Positions 33,855 to 41,657 of a stretch of DNA of 50,540 bases are shown one piece after another. Location: assembly GCA_946480815.1 (NCBI GenBank), contig CAMLLB010000027.1, forward strand, positions 1 through 50,540. The letters are read 5' to 3'. The number at the start of each line of letters is the position of its first letter. Position 1 is the first letter of the stretch. Both the position numbers and the translations under genes were made by a program. The stretch is from an uncultured Flavobacteriales bacterium (GTDB lineage Bacteria > Bacteroidota > Bacteroidia > Flavobacteriales > Crocinitomicaceae). A model generated the notes under the pieces. That model saw only the letters and a list, made by a program, of their open reading frames with translations, had not been told where the DNA came from and searched no databases.

Positions 33855-36800
33855 TCAATCTGTATACCGGACATCCGCCCGGTAAGGAACTTTTTTCATA
33901 CTTTCCACCTCAATAGTGAAATGCCCGAATTCTTCCGCAACTTTTCCATAAACGGCATAAATACCTTTTCCACGAAACGGATATTTTAAAGCAATGTCTT
34001 GAAAATGAACTGTATCCAACCATCCTCCTTCCACATCGAACAAAGTCCCGAAATGCACAATCTGGTTTTTAGAACTAACGATCTTTTTCACCGTAATTAA
34101 ATATCCGTAGACGCATACTTTGCGATTTACATGATTTGCAAGATTCCCGGACAACACCTCATTCTCCGGTTTTTCTTCCAGCATCTCAAAAGGATTACAC
34201 AAAGGGAAATCCAGCAACTCCATGTGCTCAAAAGCTTCTTCAAAATCTGTTTCACTCAATTCCGGAAACACAAATTCCCGGCGTTCCTGCAGGAACAATT
34301 CCGGCTGAGTTTCTGATTTCACCAATACTTTGTGAAAATTCAAATGTGCATTCCACATCAACTCTTTCTTTGGAATTCCGAACGACCGCAATGCTCCGAC
34401 ACGAATCAACAAAAGCAGTTGTTCCAAAGGAAGCGAAATACGCTGTAACAGGTCCGTAAACCCGGTAAACTCACCTCGCAATTCGCGTTCCCGGATCAAG
34501 CGCTGAAGGTGTTTCAGTTCAATTCCGGCAATATGCTGAAATCCCAGGTAAATCACCGTCCCGCGGATAATTGTCTCTCCCCTGCTGCGATTGATACAAG
34601 GTGCTTCAATCGTTCCGCCCAGTTTCCTGGCTTCCAGAACATACACTTCGGTGCGGTAAAATCCTCCGAAATTGTTAATCGTTGCAACCATGTATTCCAA
34701 AGGATAATATGCTTTCAAGTATAAGCACTGATAACTTTCCACAGCATATGAAGCTGAATGTCCCTTGGAAAAAGCATACCCGGCAAAACTTTCTATCTGT
34801 CGCCAGATTTCCCGGATATCCTTTTCAGAATGTCCGCGGGCCCTCGAATTCTCAAAGAACTTTCCCTGCACCAGCAAAAACTCGTCACGGGACCGGAATT
34901 TCCCTGACATTCCTCTTCTCAAAACATCCGATTCTGCCAGGTCCAATCCACCAAATTGATTGGCTACTTTGATTACATCTTCCTGGTAAACCATCACGCC
35001 ATACGTATCGGGCATAATATCCAGCAAAACAGGATGTGCTTCCTTAATCCGTTCCGGGTTCCGATGTCTTAGAATATATTCCCGCATCATTCCCGAAGAA
35101 GCAACTCCGGGACGGATAATGGAACTTGCAGCGACCAATTCCAGGTAAGTATTGGTCCGCAACTTGATCATCAGCATCCGCATACCGGGAGATTCGACAT
35201 AAAAGCACCCGATCGCTGTTGCTTCACGCAATAATTTATTGATCTTATCATCCGTAATAAACCGGCGCACATCGTGGATATCATGAGGAGGACAAGCCGG
35301 CTGATTGTATGCAATAACATCCAGCGCATCCTTAATTTTCCCCAATCCTCTTTGTGAAAGGATATCGAATTTATACAAGCCCACATCTTCTGATTCAATC
35401 ATGGAAAACTGGGTAGTTTTGTATCCTTTTGAAGTCAAAAAAGTAGCCGTAAAGTAGTTGATCGGCTTTTCACTGATAATCATTCCTCCTGCATGTACAC
35501 TTAAGTGCGAAGGAAGTCCTGAAATCAGTTTACTGTATTTCAAAACCAACTCCTGGATCGGATCCGGTTTATATCCTGTGTTTTTATCACCTGACAACAC
35601 ATCGATATCCGTTTTGGGCAAACCGAATACTTTTCCCAGTTCCCGGACAGTTGCTTTGTATTGGAACGTATTATAGGTACAGATCAATGCCGTATTCTCA
35701 AAGCGGTCAAACATGTATCGGATCACATCGTCCCGGTCGCGCCAGGAAAAATCAATATCAAAATCAGGCGGATTCTGTCGGTACAGATTAATGAAACGCT
35801 CAAAGTACAGGTCCAGTTCAAGCGGATCAACATCTGTAATTCCCAACAAATAAGCAACCAAACTGTTTGCGCCGCTTCCTCTTCCCACATAGTAATATCC
35901 TTTGGATTTTGCATATGAAATGATATCCCATGCGATCAAAAAGTAGGTGATGTAGTTTTTTTCGGCTATGACTTTGATTTCCTTTTCTATCCGTTCCTGG
36001 ATCTCAGCTGTGACAACATCGTAGCGGTGCTTCAACCCTTCTTCACAAAGCGAGCGGACCAATGTCAGGTCATTCTCCCTGGAATCCGTGTAAAGTGCCA
36101 AATTCTGGGAAGTAGCCCGGGGTGCGAATTCAAATTCAATGGAACAGGTTTTCAATAATTCCTCCGAACGAAGTACCAATTCTCCAAATTCTTCATATTT
36201 ATGTAACAGCGATTCCCTTTCAAGGAACACAGCATCTTCCCTGCTTTGTTCTTCCGGGGATAACTTTGAAAGCAATACATTTTGGTCAATTGCACGAAGT
36301 AATCGATGGGTATTGAAATCGCGCCTGGAGCGAAAAGTCATACTGGAAAACGCCAGGTATTTGTCACAATCTTTTTCCCGATTCAGTCGAAAGCGATTCA
36401 GCTGATGCGCCGCTACACCGATAAACTCATGCGCTTCAAGCATTTCAGGTTCTTTTCCCCAGGGATAGATCACCAGGCAATGTTGAAAGCGCGGGGCTTT
36501 CGCCGGAAAAGCGGTCTCTTCATGTGTATGCTTACTCAGGAATTGATTTATTTCCAGAAAGCCTTCATTGTTCTTAGCTATGACTACATAGCAGCATGAA
36601 ATTCCATTCCGGAAATCTACCCCAACAACGGGAATACGTCCGTTTTCCTGGCTGTATCGAACAAAATTCAAGACTGCAGAAGTGTTATTGATATCTGTTA
36701 GTGCGATGCGTTCATACCCGGAATTTGCGCCCCAATGCACAAGTTCCTCCGGATCTGCCATTCCGTATTTTAAGCTGTAACAAGAATGAACGTTTAGCAT
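33855..36800 (-). CDS. DnaE2-like error-prone DNA polymerase III alpha subunit
   Basis: 981 aa, clearly shorter than a replicative Bacteroidota DnaE (about 1,450 aa) and in the DnaE2/ImuC range. The N-terminal PHP domain is degenerate: the metal motif reads H-S-C and the T-D-H position reads T-D-I-N, so no proofreading activity is expected. The polymerase core is intact: YYVGRGSGANSLVAYLLGITDVDPLELDLYFERF, PPDFDIDFSWRDRDD (about 344-358, catalytic Asp pair) and a KFDILSQRGLG segment. The C-terminus has an OB fold (VCVYGYLITVKKIV ... HFGTLFDVEG). It likely extends past damage in translesion synthesis, with the Y-family polymerase encoded upstream on the same strand. Confidence 0.9.
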   Translation of the reverse strand: MLNVHSCYSLKYGMADPEELVHWGANSGYERIALTDINNTSAVLNFVRYSQENGRIPVVGVDFRNGISCCYVVIAKNNEGFLEINQFLSKHTHEETAFPAKAPRFQHCLVIYPWGKEPEMLEAHEFIGVAAHQLNRFRLNREKDCDKYLAFSSMTFRSRRDFNTHRLLRAIDQNVLLSKLSPEEQSREDAVFLERESLLHKYEEFGELVLRSEELLKTCSIEFEFAPRATSQNLALYTDSRENDLTLVRSLCEEGLKHRYDVVTAEIQERIEKEIKVIAEKNYITYFLIAWDIISYAKSKGYYYVGRGSGANSLVAYLLGITDVDPLELDLYFERFINLYRQNPPDFDIDFSWRDRDDVIRYMFDRFENTALICTYNTFQYKATVRELGKVFGLPKTDIDVLSGDKNTGYKPDPIQELVLKYSKLISGLPSHLSVHAGGMIISEKPINYFTATFLTSKGYKTTQFSMIESEDVGLYKFDILSQRGLGKIKDALDVIAYNQPACPPHDIHDVRRFITDDKINKLLREATAIGCFYVESPGMRMLMIKLRTNTYLELVAASSIIRPGVASSGMMREYILRHRNPERIKEAHPVLLDIMPDTYGVMVYQEDVIKVANQFGGLDLAESDVLRRGMSGKFRSRDEFLLVQGKFFENSRARGHSEKDIREIWRQIESFAGYAFSKGHSASYAVESYQCLYLKAYYPLEYMVATINNFGGFYRTEVYVLEARKLGGTIEAPCINRSRGETIIRGTVIYLGFQHIAGIELKHLQRLIRERELRGEFTGFTDLLQRISLPLEQLLLLIRVGALRSFGIPKKELMWNAHLNFHKVLVKSETQPELFLQERREFVFPELSETDFEEAFEHMELLDFPLCNPFEMLEEKPENEVLSGNLANHVNRKVCVYGYLITVKKIVSSKNQIVHFGTLFDVEGGWLDTVHFQDIALKYPFRGKGIYAVYGKVAEEFGHFTIEVESMKKVPYRADVRYTD

Positions 36801-36928
36801 ATTTCCTATTTAACCAATTTGACAAAAAAAACTCTGAATCCCTTTAAAACAAAGGGTTGTTCGCAATATCGCGAATATGCAACCAAACACAACCAAATTC
36901 CTGATGTCACGGTACTTATACCTCTCTC

Positions 36929-36993
36929 TGCGCTTATGCTGACCTTGTTTTGCCGAAGTGGCTTCACAAAGGCAAGAGCTTCGGCGTAAGCAT
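36929..36993. repeat. dispersed intergenic repeat, family R1 (copy 3)
   Basis: A 65-bp element, 62/65 identical to the reverse complement of 33074-33138. It contains GCCGAAGTGGCTTCACAAAG. Part of the 537-bp gene-free stretch 36801-37337, about 130 bp upstream of the dnaE2-like start codon. Confidence 0.9.
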
Positions 36994-37036
36994 TGATCCG
37001 GCAGCGTGACATCCAGGAACCTGGTTCCAATCGTTT

Positions 37037-37178
37037 CCCCCTGTTCTGTGGTTAGGTATTAGGCTTGTGGTGGTTGGGTAGTTGTTAGCGAACAGAGGGC
37101 GACGAAAGGTGATTTACCTCAGGTTTAACTTCTACAGAAGTTACCTTCGTCTTCAAGCGCTATGCGCTTTCTTGAGGT
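37037..37178 (-). other. palindrome-rich, potentially structured spacer between the two translesion polymerase genes
   Basis: Within about 140 bp there are five stems: CCCcCTGTTC/GAACAGaGGG (37037-37046 with 37090-37099), GACGAAAGGT/ACCTTCGTC (37101-37110 with 37143-37151), TAACTTCT/AGAAGTTA (37126-37133 with 37136-37143), AAGCGC/GCGCTT (37155-37160 with 37164-37169) and ACCTCA/TGAGGT (37116-37121 with 37173-37178). The second and fifth stems cross and exclude each other, as in a switch. GGTGGTTGGGT occurs twice. It could be a leader of dnaE2 transcripts or a small RNA; no known RNA family was recognised. Confidence 0.4.
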
Positions 37179-37228
37179 GGTTGGGTTTGCATTTGTTTAT
37201 TTTCTCTTTTTCTCATTTAAGTTCAGCT

Positions 37229-37258
37229 TTGTAAACCTTTTAGTTAAAAGGTTTACAA
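37229..37258. promoter_or_regulatory. 30-bp palindrome downstream of the Y-family polymerase gene
   Basis: TTGTAAACCTTTT (37229-37241) and AAAAGGTTTACAA (37246-37258) are perfect 13-base arms around AGTT, 80 bp past the stop codon of the upstream polymerase gene. No T-run follows on either strand, so a binding site is as likely as a terminator. Confidence 0.6.
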
Positions 37259-37337
37259 TCAATTCCCGCATAGCACAAACCATATTTGCTTCGGATATTC
37301 GATAATTCCGCTCCCATTTCTCCCTTTCGTAAAAATG

Positions 37338-38558
37338 TTAGACAATCCGGTTTGCAACTATCACTGGGGTTTCTCCCCGAAAAGGATTAAAATGTCCGAT
37401 ACGCTTCACATGCATTCCGATCGCCCGCTGGATTGCACGTTCACCGAAGCGTTCGCGAATATCATCCATCGAATGGTACAACGTGGCCAGACGGGACCCT
37501 TCATCAAACAAACGCATCTGGTAATTTCCGTGGACCAACTCACTCATACGCACCCCAACCAGGCGTACAAGAAGTCTCCGGTTATGTAATCTTTCAAAGA
37601 GATTCATCACAATCGGGATGATCTCATGATCAGCTGCAGAATAAGGAATTCGCTGCTGCAAGGTTTTAGTTTGAAAATCGGAATAACGGATTTTCACGGT
37701 AATGCAGGCACACACCTTTTTTCCTTTTCGTAACTGGAATACCAGGTTTTCAGCCAGGGCAAAAACGATTGCTTTCAATCGCACCACGTCGATCGTGTCT
37801 TTCTCGAAAGTTCGTTCACTTGAAATCGATTTCCGTTCGCTGTATTGGATCACCGGACTATTATCAATTCCCTGCGCCTTTTTCCAAATGGCAATTCCAT
37901 TCTGTCCGAGTACACTTTCCAGCATTTCGACCGGCATTTGTTGAATGGTCCCAATGCGCTTTACTCCCAGATTGCAAAGCAATTGATAGGTTTTGAGCCC
38001 CACCATTGGGATTTTCTGCACCGACAAGGGATTTAAGAATAATTTCTCTTCACCGTCAATGACATTCATCTGGTTATTCGGTTTGGCTTCTCCTGTTGCA
38101 ATCTTGGAGACCGTTTTATTGACAGACATCCCGAAAGAAATAGGCAAACCGGTTTCTTTCATAATCTTTCGGCGCAATTCACCCGCATATTTATAGCATC
38201 CGAAAAAACGGTCCATTCCTGAAAGGTCCATGTAGAATTCATCGATTGACGATTTTTCTACCACTGGCACCGCATCCTGGATAATATCGGTGACCATGCG
38301 CGAATACTTCGTATAATTGGCCGAATTCCCGCTAATTACAATTGCTTCCGGGCAGCGTTCTTTTGCCATTTTCATAGGCATTGCAGAGTGTATTCCAAAT
38401 TTCCGGGCCTCGTAACTACAACTGGCTACTACTCCACGGTCAGATGCTCCGCCAATTAAAATCGGCTTTCCATTCAGGCGGCTGTCTTCCAAACGTTCAC
38501 AGGAGACAAAAAAGGTGTCTAAATCCATGTGGACGATGCTTCGTTGTTGTTCGTTCAT
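37338..38558 (-). CDS. dinB: Y-family translesion DNA polymerase (Pol IV/DinB-like)
   Basis: 406 aa. The palm catalytic residues are intact: Asp12 in MDLDTFF and Asp106-Glu107 in SSIDEFYMDLSG, so unlike ImuB this is an active polymerase. Fingers, helix-hairpin-helix thumb (VQKIPMVGLKTYQLLCNLGVKRIGTIQQMP) and a little-finger domain (SISSERTFEKDTIDVVRLK ... VKIRYSDFQTKT) follow. It inserts bases opposite damaged templates. The order dinB, then dnaE2-like, on one strand is a known Bacteroidota translesion cassette layout; no ImuA/RecA-like or LexA-like gene is beside it. The C-terminus has no obvious clamp motif beyond the QMRLFDE segment, which is clamp-box-like. Upstream control is not recognised. 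Confidence 0.93.
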   Translation of the reverse strand: MNEQQRSIVHMDLDTFFVSCERLEDSRLNGKPILIGGASDRGVVASCSYEARKFGIHSAMPMKMAKERCPEAIVISGNSANYTKYSRMVTDIIQDAVPVVEKSSIDEFYMDLSGMDRFFGCYKYAGELRRKIMKETGLPISFGMSVNKTVSKIATGEAKPNNQMNVIDGEEKLFLNPLSVQKIPMVGLKTYQLLCNLGVKRIGTIQQMPVEMLESVLGQNGIAIWKKAQGIDNSPVIQYSERKSISSERTFEKDTIDVVRLKAIVFALAENLVFQLRKGKKVCACITVKIRYSDFQTKTLQQRIPYSAADHEIIPIVMNLFERLHNRRLLVRLVGVRMSELVHGNYQMRLFDEGSRLATLYHSMDDIRERFGERAIQRAIGMHVKRIGHFNPFRGETPVIVANRIV

Positions 38559-38764
38559 GTCTCGTATTTTTTAAAATTACGGCTGCATAACGTTTCCGAA
38601 CAGGTGAACTAATTTCCGAAAATTCGTACTTTAGTTTCGAGTTCAAAGCTATACTTTTGATTATTTTTAAATCTAAAAATGATTAATAATTAATCAACAA
38701 TGCAAAAATAGTTATCAACCACGTAAACTACTTACGAACATCTTTTATTTCGAGAATTCGCAAA

Positions 38765-38829
38765 TTCGCCAAATAGCGAACCGTTACCAGGGTATCTTAT
38801 TTTTGAAGGTTTTCATTTCTATCCTTCAA
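38765..38829 (+). promoter_or_regulatory. dyad and stem-loop in the 38559-38851 divergent region
   Basis: The 293-bp region between dinB and the 38852 gene is gene-free. It has a dyad TTCGC-caaata-GCGAA (38765-38780) and a stem-loop TTGAAGG/CCTTCAA (38803-38809 with 38823-38829) followed by a run of seven T shortly after. On the plus strand this looks like a terminator or attenuator placed directly before the 38852 gene. No LexA-type box could be named. Confidence 0.45.
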
Positions 38830-38851
38830 GAGCTATTTTTTTGTACCTTTT

Positions 38852-39274
38852 ATGAAATTGACGAATATGAAACAGTTTCTTCTTTTACTTGTTCTCCTGG
38901 TCGGAAAATTCACTTATGCAGACGGCTTGGACGAAATGCGGATCTATGTGAACCAAAAGCTGGTTGCAACCAGTTACGAAGGAGCTTCTCAAGTTCTGGA
39001 ACTCAAAGTTTCTGTAGGAGACACTTTAAAATTCGAGATCTGGACCGATTGGGGTGGAATGGAACAATCATCCATCAGTGTTTTTGAATACCAAAGCAAT
39101 GAAAAAGTGGATGAATTGGCGCGGGTTCCCAACCGGAAATACGAAGCCAATTTTTTCCAGGTCATTAAACCAACGATGTTCAACAACGAAATGCAATATG
39201 TTTTTAATTTCAGTCCGGAAGTAAACCGCACCTGGAAATTTGCACGGATTATTTTGAAACCCAGGACAAATTAA
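38852..39274 (+). CDS. hypothetical exported protein
   Basis: 140 aa with a signal peptide ending TYADG (about residue 24). The start may be the ATG at 38852 or the in-frame ATG at 38867; both leave the signal intact. The mature 115-residue part looks like a single beta-sandwich (EMRIYVNQKLVATSYEG ... VLELKVSVGDTLKFEIWTDWGGMEQSSISVF ... RTWKFARIILKPRTN). No family was recognised. Followed after 37 bp by another plus-strand gene, so a two-gene unit is likely. Confidence 0.75.
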   Translation: MKLTNMKQFLLLLVLLVGKFTYADGLDEMRIYVNQKLVATSYEGASQVLELKVSVGDTLKFEIWTDWGGMEQSSISVFEYQSNEKVDELARVPNRKYEANFFQVIKPTMFNNEMQYVFNFSPEVNRTWKFARIILKPRTN

Positions 39275-39311
39275 GTACCTTTCAGACAACAAAAAGACCT
39301 GAAATTTCAAA

Positions 39312-39830
39312 ATGAAAACACCTATTGAAACCAATCAAAAATTTATATTTCGCCTGGAAGATTTCGTCTATCTCTTTTTAAATGCTTACCTCATTCCATT
39401 AGGTGGTATCATTTATCTATTTGTTCGACCAACGAATATGATTCCATTCATAATTACCATCTCCGTAATTGGATTTACCTCGTCCATAATGCTTATTCTC
39501 TTCTCTTACAAAAGAAGACTTCAATACAACTATTACATCGAAGATGAAACCATTATTAAAGAACGGAACGGAAAAGATATCTTTCGCATTCCCTTTAAAG
39601 AAATCGTTTCTGTTAGAATAAATGATAAAAAAGGAACCCAGGGGAGTGTCGTTTTCTTTACAGAACCAAGGAGTAAACATTTCACTCACTATGATACTTT
39701 TTATGGATTTTACAATACACCATTTGCTGCATTCGGCTTTACCAAAAAGAAAATAGATTTGGTCAAAAACAGGAAAGCCCTTTTAACTGCAATTTACCGC
39801 GTCAATCCGGACTTGCATTTCATTGAATAA
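39312..39830 (+). CDS. small membrane protein with bacterial PH-like domain (hypothetical)
   Basis: 172 aa. Two hydrophobic helices (about residues 17-37 and 42-62) are followed by a cytosolic beta-rich part (YYIEDETIIKERNGKDIFRIPFKEIVSVRINDKKGTQGSVVFFTEP) resembling bacterial PH-like domains such as those of DUF304-type proteins; that assignment is tentative. The last part contains FGFTKKKIDLVKNRKALLTAIYRVNPDL. It follows the 38852 gene by 37 bp and ends 5 bp from the convergent 39836 gene, with a small GAATAA/TTATTC dyad over the two stop codons. Confidence 0.75.
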   Translation: MKTPIETNQKFIFRLEDFVYLFLNAYLIPLGGIIYLFVRPTNMIPFIITISVIGFTSSIMLILFSYKRRLQYNYYIEDETIIKERNGKDIFRIPFKEIVSVRINDKKGTQGSVVFFTEPRSKHFTHYDTFYGFYNTPFAAFGFTKKKIDLVKNRKALLTAIYRVNPDLHFIE

Positions 39831-39835
39831 TTCCT

Positions 39836-40246
39836 TTATTCGGATTTCCTGTAATATGAACCGTTAATGATGCAGTATGTCTCACCCACATCAATCGTGT
39901 CATACTTTTTAATCAATTGAGTTACAGCAACGGACGGAAACTGATCAATTTGAAAATGCGGACTAATGATCCCATTATGCAAGCTCCCATTTCGTTCATT
40001 GTAACGCCAGAAACGGCCGTTTTCGCCATTGTATTCCGTATCTTTACCTGTCGAATCGTAAACTGTCACTGTTCCCCAGCTCTTTTTATCAATCTGAATA
40101 ACCCAACGACTTTTTACATCATCCACATGATGCCAACCCCCTACCATTTCAGGATGCTTTTTATGAATGCGTTTGCAGGAAACTGTCATTGAAAGTACTG
40201 TTAATGCAGCAAAAAGATATATCGTAAAACTGGCTTTCATTTTCAA
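39836..40246 (-). CDS. hypothetical lipoprotein
   Basis: 136 aa with a lipoprotein signal ending MTVSC (Cys24). The mature part (MVGGWHHVDDVKSRWVIQIDKKSWGTVTVYDSTGKDTEYNGENGRFWRYNERNG) has the look of a small lipocalin-like or beta-barrel domain that begins with GxW, common in Bacteroidota lipoproteins of unknown function. No partner is evident; the upstream neighbour on the same strand is the rplT operon, from which it is separated by a terminator. Confidence 0.75.
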   Translation of the reverse strand: MKMKASFTIYLFAALTVLSMTVSCKRIHKKHPEMVGGWHHVDDVKSRWVIQIDKKSWGTVTVYDSTGKDTEYNGENGRFWRYNERNGSLHNGIISPHFQIDQFPSVAVTQLIKKYDTIDVGETYCIINGSYYRKSE

Positions 40247-40273
40247 TTCGTTTCACCGCTAAAAGTAATGAAA

Positions 40274-40306
40274 AACAAAAAAGGCGGTCCTTACGAACCG
40301 CCTTTC
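40274..40306 (-). terminator. Rho-independent terminator of the thrS-infC-rpmI-rplT operon
   Basis: AAAGGCGGT (40280-40288) and ACCGCCTTT (40297-40305) are perfect 9-base arms around an 8-base loop. On the minus strand the stem is followed by a T-rich tract (complement of 40274-40281). It lies about 30 bases past the rplT stop codon. Confidence 0.92.
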
Positions 40307-40333
40307 TTATTGATAAAGTGTATTTTTCGATTT

Positions 40334-40681
40334 TTATTTCTTCACAGAGTCAACTACAGCTTTGAACGCCTCAGGGTGGTTCATTGCCAAGTCAGCTAAA
40401 ACTTTACGGTTCAATTCGATCCCGCTTTTGTTTACAGCTCCCATGAATTGAGAATAGCTCATTCCGTGTACACGAGCACCAGCGTTGATACGCATGATCC
40501 ACAGTGAGCGGAAATTTCTTTTCTTTTGCTTACGACCTTCGTAAGCATAATTTAATCCTTTTTCAATAGCATTTTTTGCTACTGTCCAAACATTTTTTCT
40601 ACGGCCGTAGTATCCTTTGGCCAACTTCATAAAGTTCTTTCTGCGAGCTCTTGAAGCAACGTGATTTACCGATCTTGGCAT
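40334..40681 (-). CDS. rplT: 50S ribosomal protein L20
   Basis: 115 aa, the normal length. Highly basic N-terminal half ([29 protein letters not shown]) that threads through 23S rRNA, then the conserved [45 protein letters not shown] globular part. L20 is essential for early 50S assembly, and in several bacteria it represses its own operon by binding the mRNA. Last gene of the thrS-infC-rpmI-rplT operon, separated from rpmI by a 122-bp hairpin-rich spacer. Confidence 0.99.
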   Translation of the reverse strand: MPRSVNHVASRARRKNFMKLAKGYYGRRKNVWTVAKNAIEKGLNYAYEGRKQKKRNFRSLWIMRINAGARVHGMSYSQFMGAVNKSGIELNRKVLADLAMNHPEAFKAVVDSVKK

Positions 40682-40707
40682 AACTTTTAGTTTTTTAATA
40701 AAGAGTG

Positions 40708-40796
40708 TCCGCCGCGGCGGAACTTAGTTACTCGTTACTTGGTTAAACAATACCGTCTAGGCTCAGCCTGGACAAAAATTCCCTTCTTTAAAGAAG
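40708..40796 (-). promoter_or_regulatory. hairpin-rich rpmI-rplT spacer (possible L20 control region)
   Basis: Three symmetric elements lie between rpmI and rplT: the perfect 14-bp palindrome TCCGCCGCGGCGGA (40708-40721), AGGCT-c-AGCCT (40759-40769) and the perfect palindrome CTTCTTTAAAGAAG (40783-40796). Ribosomal protein operons often carry autoregulatory RNA in such spacers; the L20 binding motif itself could not be confirmed. Confidence 0.45.
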
Positions 40797-40803
40797 TGAG
40801 GGA

Positions 40804-41001
40804 TTACTTCATGTTCAACATTAATTTAACGTTCGACAAATCTGATTGGTGAACCAAACCTGCGTGAGTCAAATTACGTTTTTGCTTCTTGGTTTTTTTC
40901 GTAAGAATGTGGCTTTTGAAAGCGTGTTTTCTCTTGATTTTACCAGATCCAGTTACAGTGAAACGTTTCTTTGCACTGGATGTTGTTTTCATTTTTGGCA
41001 T
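40804..41001 (-). CDS. rpmI: 50S ribosomal protein L35
   Basis: 65 aa, the expected length. The signature is [43 protein letters not shown], followed by the terminal LMLNMK. A small basic 23S-rRNA-binding protein of the large subunit. Third gene of the operon; 102 bp separate it from infC and contain a long imperfect hairpin. Confidence 0.99.
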   Translation of the reverse strand: MPKMKTTSSAKKRFTVTGSGKIKRKHAFKSHILTKKTKKQKRNLTHAGLVHQSDLSNVKLMLNMK

Positions 41002-41047
41002 TTTTCTCTTTTTTTAAAAATGAACACTTTATCATATTCTTTAGGCA

Positions 41048-41095
41048 TTAGTTAATAGGCAAAAGGCACTAGTAAAACTATTGCCTAATAACTAT
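41048..41095 (-). promoter_or_regulatory. imperfect hairpin in the infC-rpmI spacer
   Basis: TTAGTTAATAGGCAA (41048-41062) pairs with TTGCCTAATAACTAT (41081-41095) over about 13-14 bases. TATTGCCT is also present twice (41079-41086 and 41093-41100), so alternative pairing is possible. It may attenuate transcription into rpmI-rplT or influence translation. Confidence 0.4.
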
Positions 41096-41103
41096 TGCCT
41101 TTA

Positions 41104-41649
41104 TTACTTCTTCTTGGGGTTGATCATCACAATCATTCTCTTCCCTTCCAATTTCGGCATCTGCTCCAGCGTACCGATATCTGCCAATTCCTGAACGAAC
41201 TTCAATAATAGAATTTCACCTCTATCCTTGAAAACAATTGTTCTACCTCGGAAAAACACATACGCCTTCACTTTTGAACCTTCTTCCAAGAACTTACGTG
41301 CATGTGTCAATTTAAATTGAAAATCATGATCGTCTGTATTCGGACCAAAACGAATCTCTTTCAAGACTACTTTACTTTGCTTCGCTTTAAGCTCTTTTTG
41401 TTTTCTCTTTTGGTTATATAAGAATTTACGGTAATCCATAATCTTACAAACCGGAGGAACGGCATTTGGAGAAATCTCCACCAAGTCCAACTCCTGCTCT
41501 TCTGCTAATTGCAATGCAGCACTCAAACTCATTACTTGTGGCTCTTCTCCCTCTACAACTAAACGAATTTCACGTGCCGTGATCTTCCCGTTTATTTTGT
41601 GTTGGTCGTTGTCTTCTTTTCTTACTGGTTTTCTACTGTCTTTTCTCAT
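41104..41649 (-). CDS. infC: translation initiation factor IF-3
   Basis: 181 aa. N-terminal domain [69 protein letters not shown] (the ribosome-head-binding half), a Lys-rich linker, and a C-terminal domain with [42 protein letters not shown]. It prevents premature 50S joining and checks the start codon. The start codon is ATG (41649), not the AUU used for autoregulation in enterobacteria. It begins 8 bp after the thrS stop codon, so the two are tightly coupled. Confidence 0.99.
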   Translation of the reverse strand: MRKDSRKPVRKEDNDQHKINGKITAREIRLVVEGEEPQVMSLSAALQLAEEQELDLVEISPNAVPPVCKIMDYRKFLYNQKRKQKELKAKQSKVVLKEIRFGPNTDDHDFQFKLTHARKFLEEGSKVKAYVFFRGRTIVFKDRGEILLLKFVQELADIGTLEQMPKLEGKRMIVMINPKKK

Positions 41650-41657
41650 TCAGTTAA

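Noticed and set aside
37037..37178. 6S RNA, SRP RNA or RNase P RNA
   Set aside because: None of the conserved motifs of these RNAs could be found; only generic stems are present.
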